A DNA stretch of 64,000 nt from positions 901,834 to 965,833 of the forward strand of contig JAJEKV010000053.1 in NCBI GenBank assembly GCA_021234155.1. Direction: 5' to 3'. This stretch comes from Isoetes taiwanensis. Taxonomy: Eukaryota > Streptophyta > Lycopodiopsida > Isoetales > Isoetaceae. Positions 31,834 to 41,725 of this stretch are shown piece after piece (the first letter of the stretch is position 1; each line of letters opens with the position of its first letter). Under the pieces are notes generated by a model, which saw only the letters and a list, made by a program, of their open reading frames with translations, searched no databases and was not told the origin of the DNA. Both the position numbers and the translations under genes were made by a program.

Positions 31834-34140
31834 CGTCTTCTGCTCTCCGCCCCAGGCTTCTCACATCCGCTCTTCCGGTTCCTTCCGAGGCTCTTTCGCC
31901 ATGGCCGCTCCACCAAAATTCCCTCAACTTCAAGCCTCTCGCTCCCGCGGGATCCGGCTCTTTTGAGTCGGTGACTTTCTCAACACCCACCTTTCGAGAT
32001 GCCCTAGCAGGGCCAAGTCGTGCCGTGGCGGAATGCCATGGGCTTTATGCATTCTCCACCCAAGACCTCCCGCACGAAAACCGAGTAACCGGGGCGGTTT
32101 TGTCGTCATATGGTCAACAGGGAAGGATACACCACTGGCCGATCGTCGGACCACCATTTTGCTTACTCCGGTCGCTCCATTTCGTATTCCAAATTCCTCT
32201 TACCGGACACCTTCTTTATCTTGGGCTGCCTTTTACAGACCGGGATGTCTCTCAAGATATGCGCAGACTCCTTATCAAGCAAACATCCATCGACTCACCA
32301 ACATTGCAAAGACCCACGATACTTTTTATAAAGTTTACGTGGCGAAAATTCTATGGGTATTCCATCAAGAATACCCATATCAATAAACAATTTTATAACA
32401 TTGTCATTATGGCCATCCATTTCCCTCATCCTATTGATTGGCCACAAATTATGTTCCTCCGACTTCTCCATGAAGTTGATCGCATCCGTGCAGCACCTTC
32501 TTCTGGCTTTGACACTGCTGTAGGTGCTCACCTCCAGGCCATCATCCGTCATTATATCCCTATCGTCAGTCCAGGGTCCCCCTCTACTTCTCATGCCTCC
32601 ACTCATCAAACCTTCCATTCCCTTCCCAAAATCCAACAGGCTGAGACTTCACGCCCTCCTCTTTCTCCTGGTCATGCTCAAAATCAAGACAAACCTATTT
32701 CTGTTTCCTCTTCATCCACGGAAACCACGCCCTCCACTTCTCATCATGTTTCTCAGACGTCACAGACCAATCACCAACAGGGCCCCGCACCTCCACCTTC
32801 TCGACAGGTCCTGTATCAATACCAGCAAGATGTCCAAGCCGTTGTCCTCAAACTCCAGGACTCGCAAGAAGTCTTCATGAATGGTGTTCAAGCCTACATG
32901 GAGGCCACGGAAGCAGTTCACAGGGATCTCCAAGCTGCCACCATGCAAGTTCAAACCCTGGAAGAAAAACTTCAACAGAAGCACGAGGCTCTTTTACAGG
33001 CCCGTGAAGCTCTCAAGATTGCCCAAGACCAGACAAGCCTGCTTGCTGATCAACAGGCTCAATTACAATCCACCATTCAAGAATCACACTGCAAAATCAG
33101 GTCACATCTCTTCGACTCACCACGAATAACGTAAACAAAAAATAATTGATGATATAGATTGCCACGCCGCTGCAGATACTCACGGGCAATCGGTTTCACA
33201 GGCACGCTCTCTCCACAGACGATTCGTGGATCAATCATGTCTCCCGCTCGAAAAGGATAATCAGATCCGCGACCTGGAAAATCAACTCCAGCAAGCTGTT
33301 CAATCCGCAGAAGCCGCCCAAAATCAACAAGAGGCATATATTGATATTGCTCTCCGCATTCCTACAGACTTCTGTACCCCTTCCAGTTATCTCGATTATG
33401 TGGTTGCCCGACGCCACCTTTTTTCTTCTCAAGTGGTACGTGGCAAGTCGGGGTTAATGGCGACCCACAGGCGGCGGATTTTCTCAGGATCTGGCCGGAC
33501 CTTTCCATTGAAGACAAAGGCTTGCTCTGTGCTCTACTAGTCTTTGATCAAATCCACTGTGAGGATTCCGATTTGATCACCTTCCGAGTTGTTCAGCCAA
33601 TGGCGTATATTTTTCATGATTTTTATCCGGCCGACACACAAGATAAATTCAGAGATGAGGCCCCATCGCATTTTTCAAGGCAACCCCATGCTCACCGGGT
33701 TGTTGTTGGACACCAACCCGTATTTACAGGATCATGATCGGGTCTCACACTCTTGGCACGGAAAGTACATGCCTGAGCTTGCTCATCACTTACCTCTGTG
33801 GCAAGCAGAAACGCTGGAACAGGTGCGGAAGAATCTAGCCCATCCTGAGGATCTTCTGTTTGCACAAATTTATATGCAAAGACTTGGGAGGCTGCGCCTC
33901 TTCTCGGACAGCAAGACTATACCCACGGGTTGGGTTAATCCTCCCGTTTATACCATGCTCTCAGCTCGATTGGGATCGGTGGTGTCGCGGCACTGATCGT
34001 GACCTTGTTCGTGAATTCCGGAGCCGCCCAAAGAACCCACACCAACCGGTCTTGCTATCTCTCCATATGCTTCCTTGGGTGCACCCCGCGCATCCGGATA
34101 TCTCACCGCAGATTACGTCTTTCTTTTTGGAATAAATTTA
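31834..34140 (+). pseudogene. G1 extra ORF downstream of integrase (ORF3)
   Basis: The frame 31,770-33,134 is open for over 450 codons, unusual in this decayed element. Blocks: KFPQLQASRSRG, SVTFSTPTFRDALAGPSRAV, a middle segment with FTWRKF, NTHINKQFYNIVIM and HFPHPIDWPQIMFLRLLHEV, then a Ser/Thr/Pro-rich linker. A coiled-coil-like part follows (QAATMQVQTLEEKLQQKHEA, LLQAREALKIAQDQ). In shifted frames it continues through LENQLQQAVQSAEAAQNQQ, IWPDLSIEDK, GLLCALLVFDQIH and a C-terminal part with LPLWQAETLEQVRKNLAHPE and TGWVNPPVY. The full protein was about 700 residues. I do not recognise it firmly. The middle part recalls plant-transposon-associated domains of unknown function. It is kept in the sister copy G2, which argues for a function in the element. 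Confidence 0.7.
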
Positions 34141-34749
34141 TGGAAGGCCACTGATTGGTCCCCCGCTCAGATCTCTCTATGGATCTTCTTGGGATACAAG
34201 TTTTGTTCGGACGCTCTAATTGGGAGGATGGTGCAACCTTAGAGCACACGAACAATTGATCTTCCTCCCCAATGAGCGAACGCGGTTGGCGACGCCCACT
34301 CATGCCGTCCCACGGACTTGATCTCTGCTGACACATGCCGCCACCTCCAGGATCCTCAGTTCATCGTAAAGCAGGTTTTGTGCTTTTAAAGTGCCTCCCC
34401 GTTAAGTTCTCTAAATCGTATTTAATCTATCTTTTATTGCAACCCTAATACCCTGTCGATTGTTTTCGGTCTTCGAACTTGCCTTCTCATAGAATGCCAA
34501 GATGTCCCTCGGAAGGCACACCATGCCTTGGAAGAAATGGTGCATTCAGTTTTCTCATGGACGCTCTTCCCGCCATCGTCCTCAACACTCCGGGATCCGA
34601 AGCTCTCCAGCACGCCAAGATCTCATTGGGAACTATCATAATGGCCCCGGGCCCTCATTCTCGCGAGGATGAATTTTTTCTTGGGTTCCAGCCCTCCCGA
34701 AACAAGTTCCCCTTTTTCTTCACAACCGAAAGTGTCGTTTGGCTGGGAG
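34141..34749 (+). other. G1 3' region before the LTR
   Basis: Degenerate coding-like sequence similar to 21,562-22,200 of G2, probably the end of ORF3 and the 3' untranslated part. The last purine-rich stretch is GGCTGGGAG, a weaker polypurine tract than that of G2. Confidence 0.45.
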
Positions 34750-35354
34750 TGTTAGTCCCTGTGACATCCCGATGGCGGACTATTCATGCACAATGACGGA
34801 CCAGGTCAAAGACAAGGATCCACAATCAGGTGTAGGTCGGTCGCCAAAGGCCCATAGAAGGCCAATGAAGACCACCAAGCCAGACCACACACGAAAGGCC
34901 ACCGGACACGAAAGAGGTCGAGAGCGAAAAGTGACGGGCCGCCACCGCCGGCCGGCGTCGGTGACCGGGCACCTCAAGAGGCACGCCAAATTCCCCGCAA
35001 ATCGGGCGCCTGTGAGTCTAAGTGAACCGAGAATTGATGAGAGTCTATATAGTGGGCCAAAGGCCATTGTACTATATATATGAGTAGAGCTAGCCTTACG
35101 GGCTAGATGAGTTTTTGGTCTTATCTCACTTCTGTTTCCTCTCGATTGCGGGAGCTCATGTATCATCATTGATATCAAAGAGTTTTGTTCTCATCATTGT
35201 GTTCTTATTGTGTTCTTTTGTTCTCTCTCTTCTCCTTTTCTCTTGTTTCTTTTTGCAATCCCCGCGGATACGCCTGGCATCGGATTCTCTGTTTGATCCA
35301 CGGTCCTCATAGTGGTCTGTCTTGCGGGAGTTCCCAGAACCCAGACCCCAAACA
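34750..35354 (+). repeat. 3' LTR of G1
   Basis: 605 bp, TGTTAGTCCC..CCCCAAACA, followed by the duplicated GAATT. Confidence 0.9.
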
Positions 35355-35430
35355 GAATTTGAATATGGTTTCTCTGCAGAACACTAGTGCCCAAGTCCAT
35401 AGTTGACATATTTGGGTACAAAATGAAGAA
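35355..35430 (-). pseudogene. copia relic split by G1 (right part)
   Basis: AACACTAGTGCCCAAGTCCA matches AAAACTAGTGTCCAAGTTTT at about 50,445 in C2. With 9,801-9,926 it forms one interrupted copy. Confidence 0.5.
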
Positions 35431-35794
35431 GTCTTTCAAGCAGAGTCACTAGGGCTTGTGGTTGTGAGGTGCATTTGGTTAGGTATTTGAACTTGTATAT
35501 TATTCAAGAGGAAGCATTGTTGAATCTTATTTGATGGTGCAATCCGTAAAACCTTGTCCATGAGGTTCAAGATGACATTTGAGACAGAAGGCTCCCTGCA
35601 GATTAGAAGGTACATCTCCTATCTACCATTAAACCTTATGTTATATATAGGCAATGCTTTCATATGCTTCAAGTCACTTGTAGATGTTTAGAATGCTTGA
35701 TGCACCTAGTTCAGAACAAACGATGACAATTTGAGCATTGGTTCTCATAAAGCTAACTTATATACTTAACAGTCCCCGATGCATTTTAAAGCAT

Positions 35795-35848
35795 TCCTCT
35801 TCCTCTTCCTCTTCCTCTTCCTCTTCCTCTTCCTCTTCCTCTTCCTCT
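35795..35848. repeat. (CCTCTT)n microsatellite
   Basis: About nine near-perfect units. Confidence 0.95.
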
Positions 35849-35920
35849 CAACCACTATAGTGGCCTACAATAATAGACTACTATATGATAATGTCTTGCC
35901 ATGTGTATGACATCAATGTG

Positions 35921-36338
35921 ATGTGATCTAGTGTATATATAGTATCATTAATGTGATAGGTCCAATCCAACATATCATCTATGTTACAAATAGAAGACCT
36001 ACTATAGCTACTGCTATTGTTTGGTTACATTCACAACTAGTGGACGCACTCATAGGTAACTAGATAGATGGAGAAAAACTAAGAGTGTGTTTGAGGGTGA
36101 TATTCCTCTCATGGAGGCAATGTGGATAGATGTGATCTAGTGTATATATAGTATCATTAATGTGATAGGTCCAATCCAACATATCATCTATGTTACAAAT
36201 AGAAGACCTACTATAGCTATTGCTATTGTTTGGTTACATTCACAACTAGTGGATGCACTCATAGGTAAATAGATAGATGGAGAAAAACTAAGAGTGTGTT
36301 TGAGGGTGATATTCTCCTCATGGAGGCAATGTGGAGGA
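35921..36338. repeat. 209-bp tandem duplication
   Basis: The unit beginning ATGTGATCTAGTGTATATAT at 35,921 repeats at 36,130 with few changes. Confidence 0.9.
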
Positions 36339-37006
36339 CGTATATTAAATAGAGTCAATCTACAAATTCACAATTGTGGTGATGGATTTGCATACTTCAA
36401 CTAGGTTTGGGACAGTGTAGTGTCATACTTACATACGGTTTTTACGACAAGACATCATATAACGTGCTTCGAGAGATTTAAAGTACCTAAAGAAAATTGG
36501 TACATTAAAGTTCAAAGGTAACGATATGTACCATACCCGTGATAAAAATGTAACAAGACCTTTGAAAATGTAAAGCACCTTACACAAACGCAGTGCCTTC
36601 TAAAAACTTAACGATCCCCCCATAGGCGAAAGATGCATAAAAACGCTCGTACGTATTGTCCCGGTATAGTGAGTACTCAAAGGTTACATATGCATACGTA
36701 ACCTACATTGGTCATGCCTTTTCTTGGTTCAGGACGGGGTCTTTTTCAATTATTTTAGAAGCATTGTGGAATGGTGTTATTGTTGCTCTGTACATGGAGG
36801 TGGTACTAAACAAAATCTTTAAGCAATTTGCTATGGTGTATTCACATTTTGGATGTGCAAGAGGAAGAACTAATCAAACATACAAGAGTTTCCTATAAGA
36901 GATGCCTAAATATTCATCTTCATCTAACTATATAATGTTGTTTCACTTTTTGTTTTTATTTCTCGAAATATTTTTCTGTCTTGATAAAGATTTAGGAGGC
37001 GACGCA

Positions 37007-38892
37007 TGTGACGTTCCAGGATAATATACGGCATGAATACGTATATTATACCGACACGTCACTAGTACATGTCGACTTAGACGACATGTACGCATCGACC
37101 ATAAAAGGGTAGTACCCTAGGGTACAACCTTGTGACCGATTATATTGCATATGCTAAGACCACATGTGAATATAATATCCTTTTGCCATGTGGCAATAGC
37201 CCATTAACCAATCGGGCCCCACTCTAAAGTCGACAGATAAGGCATAAACCCAAAAGGAAACCCTTTCAGCTCCCAAACCCCATAGGTCGGATTGGAGCAA
37301 GAAGGACGATTTCTCGCAAGGAACAAGAAAGGTAGGAACCGACATTCCTTAGTAAAGAGCACCATCCAAGCCAAAGAATCTTAGATTCAGCAAAGATGGA
37401 CGCCTTCGAGAGGAGGGAGCCAAAGCCAAGAAGCCTGCTTAGTGATTGATCCGATAGTTAGATCCCCAGCCCTCATTCCATAGGGATTAGTGTTCATTCT
37501 TGGCTATAGAAAGACCCCTACAGCCCTTAAGAATGATAGATACTAACAAAGGAACCTAACCATGCATGATTAGGTAGATTAGAATAGATGTGCATTCTAT
37601 TGTTTCAGCCTGATGTGATGTTATTGTGACATTCTATGCCCCACCTTTGTAGTGGAAGGGGGTAGAGACCCGTGAGCCCAAGTAGTGTGGCGACTCATAG
37701 TTTTAGCCCATTAATTCCCACTATCATGGGTTCGCGGCATAGGAGCTGGCCTCGGTCTGAAGCAATGGGCGTGACCGGCCGGACAAGGGGAGGGCTTGTC
37801 TATTCACTTGACGGCTACCGGGCGCGGTAAAGACGGCCGGGAACGCTAGAGCTAGGCCCACACCCCGCACCGCTGGAGAGGGCAGTGTGGTGTATGGGTC
37901 ACACTTGTAGGGTGATGCGCCGCATTCCAAAGGAGTTTAAGTCAGACACGCAGCAAGGCTCTCTACCGCCTGCGGGTAGATGAACCTTCGAGGAGAGAGA
38001 TTCCTCCCGCCTCATTGGGACCGGGGAGATGCAACCCAGGGTAGTAGCCCCTCGGCTATTCAATCTCGACAAGCTACGGTCAGTCTACACTTTTCACCTT
38101 ATTCAGACATAGTAAGTATGCAATGTGGAGGGGCTGATGGAGGGACTACCCAACGGCCACAGCCTTTGCCACCAAACTACTGCCATGAATTAAATGCAGA
38201 TTGTTCTCACGGAGACCCCAAGTCGTCGGTCACTCCATGAGTCGAGCCCGGTAGGATCTTCCCCATGTTAGCGTTGTTGTAATCGGTGTGTGATGCGCCT
38301 ACGGTGGATATGGTGGACCACCCTTCGAGGTGGGTATATTATTATTGTGTGATGCTATGTGCTCATGTTCGTTTACACCCGTTGCTGTTGTGGTCGGGAG
38401 AGAGACGGGATGAATGACCGCCCATTCTTCCCTTCGGGTTCTTGCCACCATCGAGGGGCCCGATGCTAGGTGGACGGCCTCACATCACCGGCAGATGCTG
38501 GTTTGAGGGATGATCTCCAGTTTTGGCACGATCGGGGGCATCGTGATATGAGCCGAACGCACAATGGTATCGAGCACAGGTAGGATCTTCCCATGTTATG
38601 TTGTTGTACCGATGTGTGATGCAGCTACGGTGATATGGTGGACCACCCTTCAGGTGGGTATATATTATTATTGTGATGCTATGTGCTCAAAGCGTGTTTG
38701 CTTTTAATGCGCCCGCTACTAGGTCGATCCCAGGGAGACGGGATGAATGACACGCCCATTCTTCCCCGCCGGTTCTTGGCCACCATCGAGGGCCCGATGC
38801 TAGGTGGACCTCACATCGCCGCGATCTTTGGTTTGAGGGATGATCTCCGCTTGTATAATGATCGGGCATCGTGATATGAGCCGGGCTTCACA
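37007..38892 (+). repeat. 5' LTR of G3, with an internal 329-bp duplication
   Basis: It starts TGTGACGTTCCAGGATAATA. It is 1.89 kb against 1.54 kb for the 3' LTR. The difference is a tandem duplication (38,251-38,579 and 38,580-38,908) that spans the LTR end and the primer site, so the LTR end appears twice (38,563 and 38,892). Confidence 0.85.
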
Positions 38893-38908
38893 ATGGTATC
38901 GAGCTTTG
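38251..38908. repeat. 329-bp tandem duplication across the LTR end and primer site
   Basis: GTAGGATCTTCCC..CAATGGTATCGAGC occurs twice, with period 329 bp (CAATGGTATCGAGC at 38,562 and 38,891). Small differences between the units show it is not a simple assembly stutter. Confidence 0.85.
38894..38904 (+). promoter_or_regulatory. G3 primer binding site
   Basis: TGGTATCGAGC; the consensus for initiator tRNA-Met is TGGTATCAGAGC, so one A of the AGAGC part is missing. The same shortened form stands at 38,565. Confidence 0.7.
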
Positions 38909-39144
38909 ATCTGGCGCACCAGGGATCGAGCACCGACCGGAACCCTATAGGGACTAACTCATCTAGACATTCCGCCTTGAGATAAAAGCCAAGCACAAAC
39001 CTCGAGAAGCGGAAAATTTTTCTCCCGGTAGAGAGAGATAGTAATTACCTAAGATTAAGATAAGAGAAACATAGGTAAGATAGAACAAACAATCAAATAG
39101 CAATCCTAAAGACCCTACTAAATTTTAAGCACTTTTGGCCAACC

Positions 39145-39212
39145 GACTCCAAGAGGCGCCCGGAGCATGTTAGGGTTCAGACCCTAATGGCCCTCACAAG
39201 ACTCTTAGAGTA
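39145..39212 (+). promoter_or_regulatory. nested dyad, G3 copy 1
   Basis: Outer arms GACTCCAAGAG and GACTCTTAGAGT; inner stem TTAGGGT TCAG ACCCTAA. Confidence 0.75.
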
Positions 39213-39363
39213 TCGCCACCCCATATGAACCCTAGAACTTGACCTTGGGACTCCAAATGGTAAGATAAAAGATGAAATCAAAAAAAAAAAAAGCTCCAAA
39301 TAGCTAGAATTGTATGTTAAAACATCTAAAAAACATTAATACAAGTCACTTTTGAATACAGCC

Positions 39364-39428
39364 GACAAGAGTAGCGCCAGAGCATAGTTAGGTCCCACCT
39401 AACACCCCTCCCCAAGACTCTTAGAGTC
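39364..39428 (+). promoter_or_regulatory. nested dyad, G3 copy 2
   Basis: Left arm shortened (GACAAGAG), then GCGCCAGAGCA, inner stem GTTAGGT CCC ACCTAAC, right arm GACTCTTAGAGTC. Confidence 0.75.
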
Positions 39429-39567
39429 ATCCCAAAAGTGACCCTTAAAATTGATTATAAATTAATAAAGGGTCAAAGTAATGATAGGATCTTGCTTAAA
39501 ATGCTTAAATTAGTGAGTAACAAAGATAAATAGTGTAAATTGGGGTGTTGGGCAGCAGAAGGTCGAC

Positions 39568-39635
39568 GACTCCAAGAGCGGCTAAGAGAGCATAGTTAGG
39601 TCCCAACCTAACACCCTCCCAGCACTTTTAGAGCT
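39568..39635 (+). promoter_or_regulatory. nested dyad, G3 copy 3
   Basis: GACTCCAAGAG, inner stem GTTAGGT CCCA ACCTAAC, right arm CTTTTAGAG. It ends about 105 bp before a TATA-like TAAATTA at 39,741, the same distance as in G4. Confidence 0.75.
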
Positions 39636-39852
39636 ATTCAAGAAGCAGCACCAAACAAGACCCCATTTCCCCAACATGTGGAGACTTTGCCAAAAAACCA
39701 GGAGAAGACTAAAATGATTCAAACCCTAAAAATCCAACCCTAAATTACGGGACATAGGGCTCATTTTTTAGGTTTTCTCCGGCTCTGCTTCCCGCGAGCT
39801 CCTTCAGATTAGCCCGATCTTTTACCGCCCAAATCGGACGCCGCCGCATTAA

Positions 39853-41062
39853 ATGGTTAGAGGACAAACAAACGCCCCAAACCAAAAAGAAGGACGATAG
39901 GCCCAACAAGTGCTCATGACTGAACGGCTCAAAGATGCCGATTACAACCGAATCGACATGGAGCCCAGGTAGGCAGGAATTTGGGAGAAGAAAGGAAAGA
40001 AAAGGCAAAAGAGGAAAGAAGAAAAGGCAAAGAAGAAAGAGGAAAAGGCAAAAGAAGAGAAGAAAGAGCCAAAGAGGAAGGAGGAGAAAGCGAGAAGTGG
40101 GGCGATGAGGAGGTTGGTGAACGAAGAAGGCGACCAATGGGGGGAACAAAGAACCAAGAACAGAGGACCTCGACCCCAAAGGAAAAAGGGTAATGACTCA
40201 AGAACCCCGAATAAGAAGAGAAGAACCCCGGTCGTCGGCGAACTATAAAACAGAGCCAACCGGAAGCAGAACAACCCCCAACCTCGTTTGGGAGACTGAT
40301 GATATAGCGGACCTTTGGAGGAGGCTTTTAATGTGAGAAACTTCACGTTAAAACCTAACCCACCCCCGATGCGACATGAAATGAGGAGAAGAGCCAATCC
40401 TAACTCCAAACGCGAATGAGACGCAGTTAAACCCCGCCAAGTTCCCCCACCATTTTGGAATGGCAAGAAGCAAGGAACCGATGCAGAAAGCAAACTGAAA
40501 GAAAGCAACCAAAATCTTGGGACTCGCATAACCTTAGGGGCCAGAGAGGAGGTACAAGAAAGAATTGGCAGATTACAAAGTATACAAGAAGATGCACGAA
40601 GACCACGTAGAGCCTATTACCGAAGGCAAACAGTGGTCAAACTGCCGCATGAGGGAGGCCAACCCGAAGCATTCCAGCTCAAACCCCGCCAGAACTGCAA
40701 CCCCCCAAGAAGCCTATGGTGAGATCCCAAGACTCCCCTTTTGCGAGCCGCGGGAAATCAAAACACTTCCAAAGGAGCTACGGATTCCTCATCCCGAAGA
40801 GCAGCATTCAGTAGGTTTGTCCCAGAAATCTGTGGGAGTTCGATCCCAACAAGCTTAGTAACAACTATTATGTTACTCATGCATTTAAGAAGCAGCAGAG
40901 ATGGAGGTTGTGCAAACTTCAAGATTCATTAGCATGCTCTCCATGCAAAAGAGTCACCCTTCGCCCAAAGGATATGAAACTCAAGCTAAGTACATCAAGG
41001 GAAGGACTAATAGAAGGGAAATTACTTTTTTTGTAACTCAATGGGATTATATCGATGTATAA
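39853..41062 (+). pseudogene. histone H3-like protein, G3 copy
   Basis: The C-terminal third, in alternating frames, gives ELRIPHPEE, AAFSRFVPEICGSSIPTSLV, TTIMLLMHL, DSLAC, KRVTLRPKDMKL and AKYIKGR. These align with H3 LREI, LPFQRLVREIAQDF, AVMALQ, DTNLCAIHA, KRVTIMPKDIQL and ARRIRGER. The N-terminus (MVRGQTNA in frame, MVR-TNKR with a small indel) is only loosely H3-like. The middle is Lys/Glu-rich (repeated KEEKAK-type words around 39,990-40,140), as in the G4 copy. The C-terminus runs about 14 residues past the usual H3 end before the stop at 41,060. The start ATG lies about 105 bp after a TATA-like TAAATTA. At least three frame changes. The minus-strand frames here (Leu/Phe-rich) are shadows of the Lys/Glu repeats. 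Confidence 0.72.
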
Positions 41063-41151
41063 AATTTTGAATAATAAAACATATAGTTGTTTAAGAATGT
41101 ACATTCATTAGGCACGATAGTTTTTGGAGCAATTGGAGTAATTTCATTAAT

Positions 41152-41216
41152 GACTCCAAGAGTGCTTTGAGCATAGTTAGGTCCCCAACCTAACCCCCTC
41201 CTCGACTCTTAGAGTC
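41152..41216 (+). promoter_or_regulatory. nested dyad, G3 copy 4
   Basis: GACTCCAAGAGTGC..GTTAGGT CCCC AACCTAAC..GACTCTTAGAGTC; just past the H3-like gene and upstream of gene B. Confidence 0.75.
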
Positions 41217-41359
41217 ATCCAGCCAACTAACTCCCTTGATTGACTTTATTTGTTCAAAACGTGGTAAATAAAAAGAAGAATCTGCATTTAAGAAGACAAA
41301 GTAATAGGAATTACCCCTTCCAAAGACAATTTTGCAGCCATTTGACACAAATATGAAGC

Positions 41360-41427
41360 GACTCCAAGAGTGCTGCCAGAGCACACTCTAGGTCCCAACC
41401 TAACACCCCCCACAGACTCTTAGAGTC
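41360..41427 (+). promoter_or_regulatory. nested dyad, G3 copy 5
   Basis: GACTCCAAGAGTGCTGCCAG, loop region AGGTCCCAACCT, right arm GACTCTTAGAGTC. It is 208 bp after copy 4 and 183 bp before the TATA box of gene B (192 bp in G4). Confidence 0.75.
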
Positions 41428-41609
41428 AGCCCAAACTTCCAAGTTCATAACTTGAGCTAGACATACCCAAATCGACCAAAATTTGTTGCATTAGAACCCT
41501 AAGACTATAGGCAAGCCACTTTGAGCCTCAAGTTAACCAAGAAACATTAGCCTTCATCCCAAATGGCAGGAGTTTTAGAAACCCTAAAATTTTTTGGGGC
41601 ATAAATTCC

Positions 41610-41617
41610 TATATATA
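41610..41617 (+). promoter_or_regulatory. TATA box of gene B (G3)
   Basis: TATATATA in ATTCCTATATATACGCG, 109 bp before the proposed ATG at 41,726. Confidence 0.65.
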
Positions 41618-41725
41618 CGCGATAACCCCTAAACCTCAACCACGTAACTGCTCCGCAATTGAAGCTGATCTTCCAGCTTACTCGGCGCCCCATTTCGGTT
41701 TGACATCGGGAAGACGCTCTTCGCC

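Larger units (their letters stand above)
9927..35354 (+). mobile_element. G1: Ty3/gypsy LTR retrotransposon with nested insertions
   Basis: Both ends read TGTTAGTCC..CCCCAAACA and are flanked by a perfect 5-bp duplication GAATT at 9922-9926 and 35355-35359. Order: LTR, gag with CCHC knuckles, retropepsin, RT, RNase H, integrase, a further long ORF, LTR. That domain order is Ty3/gypsy. The element is interrupted by C1 inside RT and by the inverted sister copy G2 inside the integrase region. Without them it is about 9.6 kb. The protease box DGG and the lack of a visible chromodomain suggest a non-chromovirus plant lineage; that placement is tentative. Frames are broken in all parts, so this copy is not autonomous. 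Confidence 0.9.
35431..37005. other. unassigned DNA with simple and tandem repeats
   Basis: No gene is recognised. It contains the segment shared with 8.9 kb, a (CCTCTT)n microsatellite and a 209-bp tandem duplication, listed separately. An 80-codon plus frame at 36,656-36,898 has no recognisable motif. Confidence 0.4.

Noticed and set aside
37153-38240. Several 60-86-codon frames in the G3 LTR
   Set aside because: They fall inside an LTR, are not conserved in the paired LTR and have no domain.
39745-40529. Leu/Phe/Ser-rich minus-strand frames that look like a membrane protein
   Set aside because: They are the reverse reading of the Lys/Glu-rich repeats of the plus-strand H3-like gene; hydrophobicity is an artefact of AAG/GAG on the other strand.
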